A DNA stretch of 32,972 bases, from positions 1-32,972 of the forward strand of contig JANDJZ010000406.1 in assembly GCA_027943245.1 (NCBI GenBank), in the 5' to 3' direction. How positions within the stretch are numbered: the first letter of the stretch is position 1; every line of letters begins with the position of its first letter. Shown here in pieces: positions 1 through 9,984 of this stretch. The translations under genes were made by a program, and so were the position numbers. Below the pieces are notes generated by a model. The model did not search any database and had not been told where the DNA came from. It worked only from the letters and a program-made list of their open reading frames with translations. The stretch comes from Acanthamoeba sp. SK_2022b (lineage: Eukaryota > Discosea > Longamoebia > Acanthamoebidae).

Positions 1-812
1 CGCACCAGCTGTCGCACGTAGGAGGCCCGCGCCCACCAGAAGTTGTACCAGACCCAGCCCAGCGGCGCCGCGACAAATCCGGCCTTGTTCACCTTGTTGT
101 CGGTCGCGAATCGGCTAAGGATATCCCGCCACGGCCGGATGACGGCGTTGGTCAGCCCGACGTTCGCATGGCTCCGCACCTCTCCCGGCTTTGGTTCGTT
201 GAACATGCCCTTGCCGTGAAAGTAGAGAATCAGGTGGTCGTCACCGGCGCCCCCGCGGCCACCGTTGCCTGCGCCTTCGCCATCGGCGTCGGCCCACGCC
301 ACGTCCCACACGCGGCGAATTCCGGGGTACTCGGCCTGGTTGCCCGAGTGGAGAAATATGTGGAACCGTTGGCCGTGCAGTACGGACCTGACCAGGGCGG
401 AGGCCTCCTCGAGCAGCTGCTCCCCCTTGTCGTCGAAAAGGTCGTTGGACGGCGTGGCGAGGACGACTGAAACCGACTCAGCGGCAGCAACGAGGCCCCA
501 CTCTACGAGCTCGCCCAGCTGGAGGTCGATGAGCGCACGCCACGGGTGGCGCGGATTGATTCCCGTGAAGTAGACGATGGAGAACCGGAGACCTGCGTGC
601 CCCGCTCGACCTAGCGGGTAGTCTCCTCCTTGATCTTCTACCTTTATGGGCGAAGACGAGTCGCGTACATCGACGCCTACGGGCCAAGCCCCGAAGGCGT
701 ACGTAGCGTTGAAAAAGAGGCCGAAGCTCATCAGGGCCAGGAGAGCGAGGGCAAGAAGCCCCCACCAGCGAGACCACACAGGCCGCAGCCACCCCTTGCC
801 CTCTTCCATCAT
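1..812 (-). CDS. Glycosyltransferase-like type II membrane protein (5' part, runs off left edge)
   Basis: One open frame runs from ATG at 812 to the window edge (270 codons seen, no intron found); the rest lies outside. The N-terminus starts MMEEGKGWLRPVWSRWW and is followed by a hydrophobic run at about residues 18-40, as expected for a signal anchor of a Golgi/ER type II enzyme. Later it carries LILYFHGKGMFN (about 194-205), then WRDILSRF and GWVWYNFWWARASYV near the visible end. The pattern of YFH-x-KG, then W-R-x2, then a short FWWA-x-SY motif is what I recall from a family of bacterial and protist proteins annotated as putative glycosyltransferases. The family call is from memory of motifs, not a search; substrate unknown. 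It lies 292 bp upstream of the next minus-strand stop. Confidence 0.7.
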   Translation of the reverse strand, partial: MMEEGKGWLRPVWSRWWGLLALALLALMSFGLFFNATYAFGAWPVGVDVRDSSSPIKVEDQGGDYPLGRAGHAGLRFSIVYFTGINPRHPWRALIDLQLGELVEWGLVAAAESVSVVLATPSNDLFDDKGEQLLEEASALVRSVLHGQRFHIFLHSGNQAEYPGIRRVWDVAWADADGEGAGNGGRGGAGDDHLILYFHGKGMFNEPKPGEVRSHANVGLTNAVIRPWRDILSRFATDNKVNKAGFVAAPLGWVWYNFWWARASYVRQLV

Positions 813-1104
813 CAATCTTTCTATCACGCGGTAAGGCACGCCTTAGCTCTTGTCTCGTACCGGACCATACAACCAATGGGTTTCTTTGTCTCCTTGCAAT
901 ACCCAAAGGTGAGCAACCAGTGGCGGTTCAACAACGGATATCGTGTCGCCACTATGGGGAAACGGGGAGGGAGGTTTATGCAACGGTATGTGTTAATGGT
1001 GGCAAGCTCGGAGCAAAGAGAGGCCGAGTGTGTCGACACAAGTTCTTCCAATGGCCGAACAGCCAGCTTCTGGCACGCGAATTACTGAGCTCGTTAAAGG
1101 TTGA

Positions 1105-1582
1105 TCACTTTTCGCCCTTGGCCATCTTGAGGAGCATCTGGGCCATCTGCGGGTCGACGTAGTAGCACGCCGGCGCGGCGTCCTTGCGGCTCTCCTTCTT
1201 CTGCTTCTGCTTGGGGAACTGCTCCAGCAGCTCCGCAAAGAGATCCTCTCGCACGCGCTCCTGGGCTCGCCGGAACTGGGGCGCCGACAGCGCGCATCGC
1301 TCCGCGTTGATCACTGCACTCGCACACGCAGGCACCCGTTCAGTTGCACGCCGCACGCACATGCACGCACTCGCGAAATCACGCACGCTTGGTGATGAGG
1401 AACTCGCGGAAGTAGTTCGAGTGCTCGAAAACGGGATCGAGGGGCAGGTGAGGGATCGACTCGGCCACGCCCCGCTTGTAGCACATGTCCAGCCTGGCCG
1501 CCGAGACAGAAAAGGGGGTGGGTGGGTGGGCCGTTAGATGACGCCACACACGCGCGCACTTGAAGGCGTCCACGACCAATGA

Positions 1583-1658
<76 letters not shown>

Positions 1659-3333
1659 GTGTGTGCGTGCGAACCTGTAGCGAACTTGGCCGTCGACGAG
1701 CTGGGGCTGGACGAGGGCGAACGCGTGGTTGAAATTGGAGACGAACGTGGCGGGGTCGATAGGCGTCTGGCCCTCGTAGAAGACCACCATCACGATGTCG
1801 TTCCCCAGGAAGCGTTTTCGCTCCCACTAAGGCGTCGCCGTCGCCGCGCGCGCGTGTGTTGCGTGTGCCAGCGGTCAGACCAGTGTGCGCGTGCGTGTGT
1901 TGATCAAGGACAAGCCATCGGGGCGGTTGGGCGCGCACCTGCTGGCCGAGCTCGTCGGTTCTCGCCTGCAGCGGCAGCTCCGTGGAGACGTGGAACATGA
2001 TCTCCAGGCCTTCGTGGGTCGTGTAGTAGGAATGCAGCCTGTCGTCTGTGTGGACGTCACCAAAAGCCGCCCACTATTACGTCAGCCACATTACATTGCA
2101 TTCATATACGCGCACGCGTATGTGTAATGAAGGTGGTGGCGAGGAGTAGGAGGGAGTGGCGTACTGCTCGTGCTAAGGCCGCCGGTGTACTTTTGCCAGC
2201 CCTTCATGCACACCCTGTCACCGAGCAGGCCCATGAACGCCTCGAACGCCGGGCTGCCCTGAGCTGTCGACACAAAAGCTAACGAATGAGCCATATTTCA
2301 TGGCACAAAATACAAAAAAAACGAACATTTAGGGAACAGTAAATACAAATACAAATAAATCAAAAACAAATTAAAGGCCACAGGCGTATACCGTTGTTGT
2401 ACATGGCGGTTTCGTCCTGGGCGTCCAGCGCGTAGATGACTCCAAACTTGTAACTGTTGGTGATCTGTCGACAGGCGTCACAGTGTCGGCACACATGCGC
2501 GGGCGTGGTGAGCGAACGCGGCAAAACACTTCGGTTGTGGTTGGACGCGGTGATATCATACCAGCTGGTCCTCGAGTTCGGCAAACTTGGGGTGCGACGT
2601 GGGGTCGCGTATGACGCGCAGCTTGGTGGTCGAGAACATGGGCTTCGTCAGCTGCCGCAGACCTGCGCTCGTTTACAAAAGCACAGCACAGCACAGCTTC
2701 AGTATAGAAAAACGTATGTGTCTCGAGTGCGGGTGTTGGGCGCACACCTCCAAGCAGGTCGTCCGACCGCGCGTAGCGTTCTCTTCTTCGCACGCGGACG
2801 AGGCCGGCCGGGATCATGAGGCGCCTATCGCCCTGTAAGTAAAGCCACGGCGGAGAGCGTGAGTCTCCTCATCCAGTCATTTCAGTCTATTTAAATAGAT
2901 ATAGATATAGAGATATAGATATAGAGATATAGATAGATATAGATATAGATATAGATATAGATATAGATATAGATATAGATATAGAGATATAGAGATATAG
3001 ATATAGAGATATAGATATATAGATATAGATATATAGCTATATAGATATATAGATATTGACACAGATCGAGGCATAAGAGCAGACCTGTCTCGTTCGCACG
3101 AGGACGCGGTAGGAGAGACTCTTTCCGCGCTTGAGCGGCGACGTCGATTTGATCGCTCGTGTCGACATCGTGTCCCCTGCCACGCGTTGAACATGTGTCA
3201 ATCGGGGCCAATGATTGAATCATTTCCCCTTTCTTTGTCTCCGTTGTCATACCTTCAACCAGCCCGTCGTCCGAACTCGTGGGCTCCTGATAAACGCGGC
3301 AGCACAACCAGATCAGCTTACGTTGTGTGTGTG

Positions 3334-3376
<43 letters not shown>

Positions 3377-3385
3377 GTGTGTGTG

Positions 3386-3441
<56 letters not shown>

Positions 3442-3714
3442 TGTGTGCACCTTTTGGATGGATATGCAGACGGGCCCCAGGACCTTGTCGAGGCCGATGA
3501 TGTTGGCGTGGACGGCCTGGTGGTAGAAGAACCGGCAGTAGTCGGTGAGGTTGACGTGCTCCTGCAGCCGCAGCGAATCGAGGGCGGGCCGTTCGCCCTG
3601 CCCCACCTCCACCCAGTAGGACTCCGGATTGGCCTCCCACAACGACTTGTACTGGTGCCCCCCCCCAACCCACGCAATGAGCCATGATCGACTTCACACA
3701 CACACGCACGCACG

Positions 3715-3770
<56 letters not shown>

Positions 3771-4800
3771 GTTACCTTGAGGGACGCGAAGGGGTTCGTG
3801 CCGAGGGAACACTTGCGTTCCCTCATCCGCGGGCTGGGCGACTCTGCGTGCTGTGTTGTGGCAAAACGAAACGTTCAACACAGATAGAGAGAGATAGAGA
3901 GAGAAGTACAAGGGAAAGGAGGGGTGGGGAAGGGCGGGAGCGTACGTTGAGGCGTCCCTTGTTGTGCATCTTGAGGAGGGAGAAGATGTCGACAGATAGG
4001 CGGTTGGTCGCCGTGCGCAGGTTATGCTGATCGCGTCGCGCCTTCATCTCCTTCCATTGCTGAATGGCTGGCCACATGAAAAGAATCGGTTATTAATTCT
4101 TTTATATAATAAAAGAATAAACTCCAATGTGTACGCGTGCTGTGTGGGGGTGTCGAACCTAATGGGTTCTTGAGCGGGTTGCCCTCGGCCTTGACCTCCA
4201 AGTAGGAATTGGTGTCCAACAAGTTGAACAGGTTGCCGTCGAGGTCCGTCAGCTTGTTGTTCTCTGAAAAATTTAATCAATTAATTAATAAATTAATAAA
4301 TCACCATTTTAAATCAGAAATAAAGATTAGCAAGACAAGGGAGCTCTGCAAAAAAAGGCGGTAAAATGCTACCGAGATTGAAAATGTTGAGGGACTGCAG
4401 CTGGCTCACTGACGACGGCAGTTTGGTGATGGCGTTGTCCTTCACGTTGAATTCCTCCAGCTGCTTGAGCAGACCTACCGTGTCAGGCAGCGTCCTGCGA
4501 TTGGCCTCGCGGTGAGAGCCTCGAACGCATCACGCATCACGCAACGTACCGCAGCTCGTTGCCCGAAAGATCGAGGAACTGCAGCTGCTCGAGCCGGGAG
4601 ATCTTGGCCGGCAGGTCCTCGATCCGGTTGTTGGAGAAGTCGAGGTAGTTGAGCGTCACCGACCCGAACAGCTCCTGGGGCAGCTGCGTGAGCAGGTTGT
4701 CGGAGCACTCGAATCGCCTCAGCGACGGGAGCGACGTGAACAGCGACCCGGGCAGCGACGCGATCTCGTTGTCACTGGCCGACCAACCGTGACGTCAGTA

Positions 4801-4878
<78 letters not shown>

Positions 4879-5676
4879 CTCAAGCTGAGCGCTTCGAGGT
4901 CGTGCAGGGCCGAGAGGTTGAGGCTGACGCGCTTGATGGCGTTGCCGCTGAGGTCGATCACGCGGAGGTAGGTGAGGACCCCGATCTGGATGGGGAGCTC
5001 GGGCCCGATGCCCATGTCCCTGAGCAGCAGCTCGGCCCTGTTGTCCGACTCGAACGACAGCTTGACTCGCTCGCTCACGGCCGCCTTCACGGCCTCGGCG
5101 CCGGCCCCCGACCGCTGCTGCGCCCCAGCGACTTGCTCCGCCTCAGACCCAGGCGTGTCCTTGGAGCGCTGAATCTGGTCGCGTCGCCTGGCCGCGTCGT
5201 CGACAGAAATTATGGACCCGCGCGGTGGGATGGCGAGCTTGGCCCAGTAAAAGTGGCTGCGCTGATTGAGGCACGGCTCCGTGTAGAGATGCTTGTTCTT
5301 GACGATGAACGAGCTCAACGACGAATATCTGCGGACAGCACGTGTGCGCAAGAAACATTTGTTGTCAGTATGCAGCATTCTTGTCCCAGGAGAATGCAAG
5401 TGTTGTGTTGTGTTATGTTGTGTGTTGTGTGTTGTGTGTTGTGTACCTGAACTCCTTCATCTTGTCCGAGTCGAGTTTGATATTGACCACCACGCCCGGC
5501 CCTGCAAAGTTGTTGCGAATGCTGTTGAAGTGGTACATCTTGCCGTTCTTGACGTAGTCCACGGTGAAGTGGCCCGGACTCGAGCTGTAGCGCACGAGGA
5601 AGAGGCCGTCCTTGATGTTCTCCTCTAGCAGTCGTTCGCTTGGATCGCGCGGCTGGTTGCCGTGAAACCAACTATC

Positions 5677-5759
<83 letters not shown>

Positions 5760-6461
5760 ATAGCATGCGTGTTAGCGATGGACGGGGAATGAAAAACATC
5801 AGAGACTGGCCGTACATCTTGCCGTGATCGAGAGCGTCGCGGACCTTCTCGAGACAGTGCTCCAGAGGTCCGAAGCGCAGCAGGAAAAGGAGGAAGAGCG
5901 ATTTGCTCACATGCGGACGATCGGGCTCGCTCTCGCCTGCGCGTGGCGAGCTGTCAGCGAGTACGCGGGAGGGTGCGGCGAATGAAGGAGTGCCGTGACT
6001 GTACCGCGATCGGAGAGGACCACGGAGAGCATCCACTGGTCGAGCACCTCGTTATCAGAGTCGATCTCGTCCTGCGTGCGGCTCGAGTCAGTATAGAATT
6101 ATTGGCACTGCAAAGCGCGTCGTGAACACCCACGCACCTGGCCGGGCTCGGTCTGGTTCCGCTGGTTGAGGAGCCACAGCAAAGTCTCACAGAACTCCTT
6201 CACGGGTAGCGACTGGCCAATCGATTAAGTTGTGTTTTTTTTTTATATTTAATTCTTATTCACATCATAAAAATCTGGATAATTAAAAACGTTGGTGGAG
6301 GCAGGTACGCGTAAAGGAGAAGATGAAGATGTCAAGGAAAGATGCGTTTCTTGACGCACGTCGAGGGCGCGCGCCACGATGCGTTCCCAACAATCATTGG
6401 CCAAGGTCTCTGCGGCCTCCCTCTCAAGCAGCTCCTGAGGAGAAGCTGCTGGCGCTGCCAT
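1105..6461 (-). CDS. SH2 - leucine-rich repeat - RapGAP fusion protein, 979 aa, 22 exons
   Basis: Exons (minus): 6461-6360, 6212-6138, 6071-6005, 5936-5816, 5671-5447, 5328-4879, 4774-4550, 4494-4373, 4263-4159, 4067-3946, 3841-3776, 3651-3451, 3286-3253, 3176-3085, 2832-2748, 2662-2562, 2464-2392, 2263-2165, 2045-1939, 1826-1675, 1493-1387, 1313-1105. They sum to 2940 nt, all junctions GT-AG and in phase. Residues 1-120 are helical and unrecognised. An SH2 domain covers about 122-213 (WFHG start; phosphotyrosine-binding Arg149 in [13 protein letters not shown]). About eight leucine-rich repeats span 315-500. A complete RapGAP domain spans about 595-875, with [38 protein letters not shown] and [11 protein letters not shown]; Asn833 in GND matches the catalytic asparagine thumb of RapGAPs. 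Predicted role: a phosphotyrosine-recruited GTPase-activating protein for Rap/Ras-like GTPases. Start chosen at the first in-frame ATG (MAAPAASPQ); a further upstream exon is possible. Confidence 0.88.
1587..1669. repeat. (GT)n microsatellite in an intron
   Basis: Nearly pure GT repeat on the plus strand (CA on the coding strand), inside the RapGAP intron 1494-1674, directly after the splice donor. Confidence 0.97.
2889..3058. repeat. (GATATA)n-type satellite in an intron
   Basis: About 170 bp of ATAGAT/ATAGAG units with minor variation, filling most of the 252 bp RapGAP-gene intron 2833-3084. Confidence 0.95.
3323..3446. repeat. (GT)n microsatellite in an intron
   Basis: Plus-strand GT repeat with a few interruptions that makes up most of the 164 bp intron 3287-3450 (CA on the coding strand). 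Confidence 0.96.
3695..3768. repeat. (CA)n microsatellite in an intron
   Basis: Plus-strand CA repeat with CACG variants at its left end, inside intron 3652-3775 of the RapGAP gene. Here the coding strand carries GT, opposite to most other repeats in this window. Confidence 0.96.
4804..4876. repeat. (CT)n followed by (GT)n in an intron
   Basis: CT repeat to about 4832, then GT repeat to 4876. Together they fill most of the 104 bp intron 4775-4878 in the leucine-rich-repeat coding part. Confidence 0.96.
5401..5444. repeat. TGTTG/TGTGT-rich tract in an intron
   Basis: Imperfect TGTTG repeat beside the donor of intron 5329-5446. Confidence 0.85.
5679..5759. repeat. (GT)n microsatellite in an intron
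   Basis: GT repeat interrupted once by TATG. It lies just upstream of the splice acceptor that opens the SH2 exon (intron 5672-5815). Confidence 0.96.
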
Positions 6462-6968
6462 ATCTTCTGTCAAAAAATCTCCCCGTCTCACCCAAATCAC
6501 AGATGCACCCGGCAGTCGTCCAGCACACCAAAGCTAAAATAAAATGCAGAAAAAAACTTGGCTGGTTGGATGGTTTTGAAACAACCAGATCATGAGGAGC
6601 TCTCCACCTCCACCTGCTTTTGGCTAGTCAGGATAGTTGTCTTCTTAGTATGAACATCTTAATATACCTGATTTTGTCTTGACCTGACTTTGTCACTCAT
6701 TGTTACTTTCCTCTGCCTTTATTCTCACCTCACTGCACCATCAGCAGTTTTTCACATGCAATCATGAACAAGCTCCTGCTTGAGCATCCCATGATGGGCA
6801 AACATCATTTATTTATATAAATTTAGCCTTTCCTTTTTCCAGTGGCAAATTGCAAGGTAACAATGCAAGGGAAAGGCTTAAGGAAATACTGGCACTCTCT
6901 GGCACCGTTTACATGACGAAGCAAGCAGCAGGGGATGCCAGTTGAATTGATCTCTTTCAAATCCAGAT
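6462..6968. other. Divergent intergenic spacer, AT-richer
   Basis: Lies between the divergent starts of the RapGAP gene (-) and the GPCR gene (+). No convincing gene seen. About 6600-6960 is AT-richer than the surrounding exons. A 9 bp inverted repeat (AGCCTTTCC at 6825-6833, GGAAAGGCT at 6870-6878) is present. Both promoters should lie here, but I see no clear TATA box at a sensible distance on either side. Confidence 0.6.
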
Positions 6969-8444
6969 ATGCTCCAGTTCTGCCAGGAACACTTTACCAA
7001 GTCGGAGAGAGACATCGTCTCCCTGGTCGCCCTCATCTCCTCCGTATTCTCAATCTTCGGAGCCTCCTACATGATGTTGTCTTACTTCCTCTTCAGCACA
7101 CGTCGCAACCCTCTGTCCCAGCTCGTGGCCTGGCTGGCCTTTGCCGACTACCTCGTCGCAATCAACAACATAACCAAGAGTTCCATCCTTCTCTACTCCG
7201 ACTCTGACCTGTATGCCTGGTCTGTTTGCGTGTCCATGCGCGTGTTCTTCCAAGTCGCATCAGGTGGAAACCTAGCTCGTCGTCTTGAAAGTGGTCATGG
7301 TCTAACAACACTTCCACAGGCGCTACATGCGGATACGCTACGTGCATAGCCTTCTTTCTATGGCGATCCTTATGGTTTCACAAGACCAGTACGCGTAGCC
7401 TCACAACACCCCGGCAGAGGCAATCACTGACCGTGCTTGCTTTGAAAAGGAGTGCACATGTATGAGTGGGCTCTCTTCCATGCGTTCAGCTGGGGAGTCC
7501 CGCTGGGGTGCGTGGTGGCCCTGGTGTCTGGCAATCTCATCATTCAGTCACCCGACCTCCGACTATGCTTCCCAAAGACGCCGTGGCACATCTATCTCTG
7601 GTGCTCTGCTTCTTCACTCGTGCGCTTCATTAGCATCCTCTTACGTTGTGGGGCACGCAGGTTGGGACCGGTGATGGGTTGCTTCATTTTGAATCTTGTT
7701 TTCTACCTCTTGGTGGTGTACCGCATACGTCGGGATAGGCGGCACGACCGCTCGCATCGGCTCTCGAAAGTGGTCGTGCGCTTTTCCTTCTACCTGCTCG
7801 TGTTCTTCGTGTGCTGGATCTTCGATGTCACCACCTACCTCACCTACACCTTCGAACCTGGCTGCAACATGTTCGCTTTCACCGTGCTCTATACCGCTCT
7901 TCTTAACTTACAGGTTCGTAATCTCATCTTCAGCACGAGAGCGTCAATCTCTGACTTTGTCCAACAGGGCGGCCTTGATTTCTTGGTATACGGGGTCACC
8001 AACGACAACATCTGGCGTCGGTTTACCTCCAGGTCTACCTTCTTGCACTCGAGCTTAGAGTTCCTGCTGTCGCCCATTCTCGTCTTTCCCGCCTTCGTTG
8101 TCTACGTACGCAAGGTGCTCCACGCACGGAGGACGGCGGAATCGCTCTACGCCGTCCATCGACTGCTGAGCCCAGGTATGGGCGACGGCATGCCGTACTA
8201 CGGCTACCACAGTGACAGCGATGATGCTACCACCCACAACTTCAACAACATCAACAGCGAGAGGGAGCGCATCCCCGTCATCGCCGTTACGTCGACGCCA
8301 CGAAAACCTAGCGAAGACGGGCAGCTCGAGGAGAACGACTTCGAGGAGGGCCAGAGGCCTATGTTCTCGGTCCTGTCCGTGAGCGCGCCCAAAGCCAACG
8401 CAGCCATCGGGCCTGAACTGGTCTTCCTCCGTGGCTCACCTTGA
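6969..8444 (+). CDS. cAMP-receptor-like (Crl family) seven-transmembrane receptor, 414 aa
   Basis: Exons 6969-7263, 7320-7388, 7450-7600, 7661-7913, 7968-8444 sum to 1245 nt with phases that all fit. After a short extracellular N-terminus come seven hydrophobic helices at about 17-42, 50-70, 90-115, 127-150, 172-193, 205-232 and 240-265. The helix 5 to helix 7 segments (LGPVMGCFILNLVFYLL, FVCWIFDVTTYLTY, LLNLQGGLDFLVYG) resemble the Dictyostelium cAMP-receptor/Crl class of GPCRs. The tail (after about 270) is hydrophilic, with many Ser, Asp and Glu. A further hydrophobic run encoded at about 8068-8103 is odd for a receptor tail; a possible in-phase intron 8033-8131 would remove it. Ligand unknown. 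The 3' end faces the next gene, with stops 36 bp apart. Confidence 0.82.
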
Positions 8445-8479
8445 ACAAAACACTGTTTTTTTGCCCTCTCTTTATTCCG

Positions 8480-9504
8480 TTAGAAACGAGAGGAGTTGGG
8501 CTGCGCGCGTCCGCGGCCACTCGACGCCATCACGCTCCGCTTGATCTGCTGCTGTGATTGACCGCCGTAGGATGGCGGCCGGCCCGAGCTCTCGATCAGG
8601 ACGTGCACGCTGCCGTCCCGCTCCAGGCCCCCGGCCATGAATTGGTGGTGGTGCGACGGTGGTGCCTGCGCGCTCCCGTAGCCACCTTGGTGATGGTGAA
8701 GCTGATGGTGACGTGTCATCATCTGTTGCGGTGGTGATGCTTGATGGTGGAGTGGTGGCGGCTCGGCGTGGGAGAGGAAGAGCTTGGTGTGGGTCCCCTT
8801 GGCGATTGGCGGCGGCGGCCTTGTTGTGCCATCGGCGGCAAAGAGAGTCAGTTCGGTGAAGGCCACGGCTGGCGTCATCTTCATGACCAGCACGTCCACC
8901 TCCACCCGCGTGTTTGGCGCAACTGATCAGAGCAAAGTCCATTAGTGTGCCTGTATACATATAGAGGTGCGAGCGGCGTATATACCAGGGACAGCGAGAT
9001 CGAATACGAAGTGGGTGGTGGCGCTCTCTCGCAGATCACCGTCAAACACTCTGTTGGAGCGGGGCATGAGTGAGGGCGATCGGTCAATGTAGCGCAGGTC
9101 CGCGCGAGGGCCACTGAAAGGGAGCGAGAGAGCAGACAGGGACACGTATTACTTGAGGGTGAACCCAGAGAGGACGTCGAAGAGGGTTTCTAGTGCGGCA
9201 CCCCGGTTCAGGCTCCCCACACCATCCTAACAAACAATTAAATATAATTAAATATAATTCGATATAATTTTTTTGAAAAAAAGAGGTATGGTACCTTGGC
9301 GAGGAAGCTAAAGCGAAGGCCGGGGTCAGGAAGGAGGGCCGAAACGAATTCCACATTAAAATCGCGTAGCAGCCAATGCATGAGATCCACCTCAAGGCCA
9401 AGAGTTGCTGCACTCTTCGTGCCTCTGGCAAGGCCAATCAAAGGCAATAAGTGCAGCAGGCGGCGATCCAATTCGTCAGGTGGAGGAAGATGGTGCTCTT
9501 GCAT
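8480..9504 (-). CDS. Conserved-looking hypothetical protein, 284 aa, 4 exons
   Basis: Exons 9504-9295, 9226-9153, 9113-8986, 8922-8480; sum 855 nt, phases match, GT-AG junctions. I do not recognise the family. The first half is helical and leucine-rich (LLHLLPLIGLARG, LMHWLLRDFNVEFVSALL, ALETLFDVLSGFTL). The middle (about 120-165) alternates hydrophobic residues like a beta sandwich (THFVFDLAVPVAPNTRVEVD). The C-terminal 90 residues are low complexity, rich in His, Gln, Pro and Ser, with HH and PPPP runs, and end GRGRAQPNSSRF. No signal peptide or membrane helix seen. Convergent with the GPCR gene and divergent from the F-box gene. Confidence 0.75.
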
Positions 9505-9984
9505 CTCTCCCTAATTTAGGTTTCTTACTTATCCTCTGTTATTTCCTTTCTGCTCAACTCCCAACTGCCCGGCCTGCATGCTTGGCCATTCATGTCCTTT
9601 AAAGATTGGGCCATCTTATGGCAACAACCCATGTGCCAGCAATGGCAAGAAAGCATCAGCAAGAAGACCATTAGCATCAATGATGATGATATAGATCTTT
9701 GCAGTGGTGGCCACTGGCAAATGTTGTCCTGCAGCAAGGTGTACCACTGTTTGCAATCATCTGGAAGGTTTGGATCACTTGCACATCTGCACCTCAGTTA
9801 AGTTTGCAACTTCATTGTTGCATATGGACTGATATACTGGGATAAGATAGCTTGCTTTATGGCTACAGGTGTAGCCAGGGTCCGCTTTTTAAGTGAAACT
9901 TTTCTTTGTCTTTTTTAATCCGATCCGATTTTCCTCCTGGTGGCGCCAGTAGGCATAAACCTTCCTCTTGTGCACCTGGCCGAC
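9505..9984. other. Divergent intergenic spacer, AT-richer
   Basis: 480 bp between the start of the 284 aa protein (-) and the F-box gene (+). Lower GC than the flanks, similar in texture to 6600-6960 and to 21400-22900. Short open frames in it show no recognisable protein. No TATA box or repeat that I can support. Confidence 0.55.

Noticed and set aside
2891..3911. Long minus-strand open frames with runs of VCVC, THTH and SISIYLYL
   Set aside because: They are translations of GT/CA and GATATA repeats running through introns; the true exons lie in other frames.
4833..5450. 205-codon plus-strand frame opposite the LRR exons
   Set aside because: Antisense shadow that begins in a GT repeat; no recognisable domain.
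6825..6878. 9 bp inverted repeat in the GPCR/RapGAP spacer
   Set aside because: Considered a transposon terminal repeat or MITE; no target duplication or second copy seen, and short repeats arise by chance.
8472..8960. 162-codon minus frame overlapping the 284 aa gene
   Set aside because: Alternative frame of the terminal exon; the phased four-exon model explains the region.
6600..9930. AT-richer spacers 6600-6960 and 9510-9930 as relics of the same element as 21400-22900
   Set aside because: Similar base composition, but I found no shared sequence between them.
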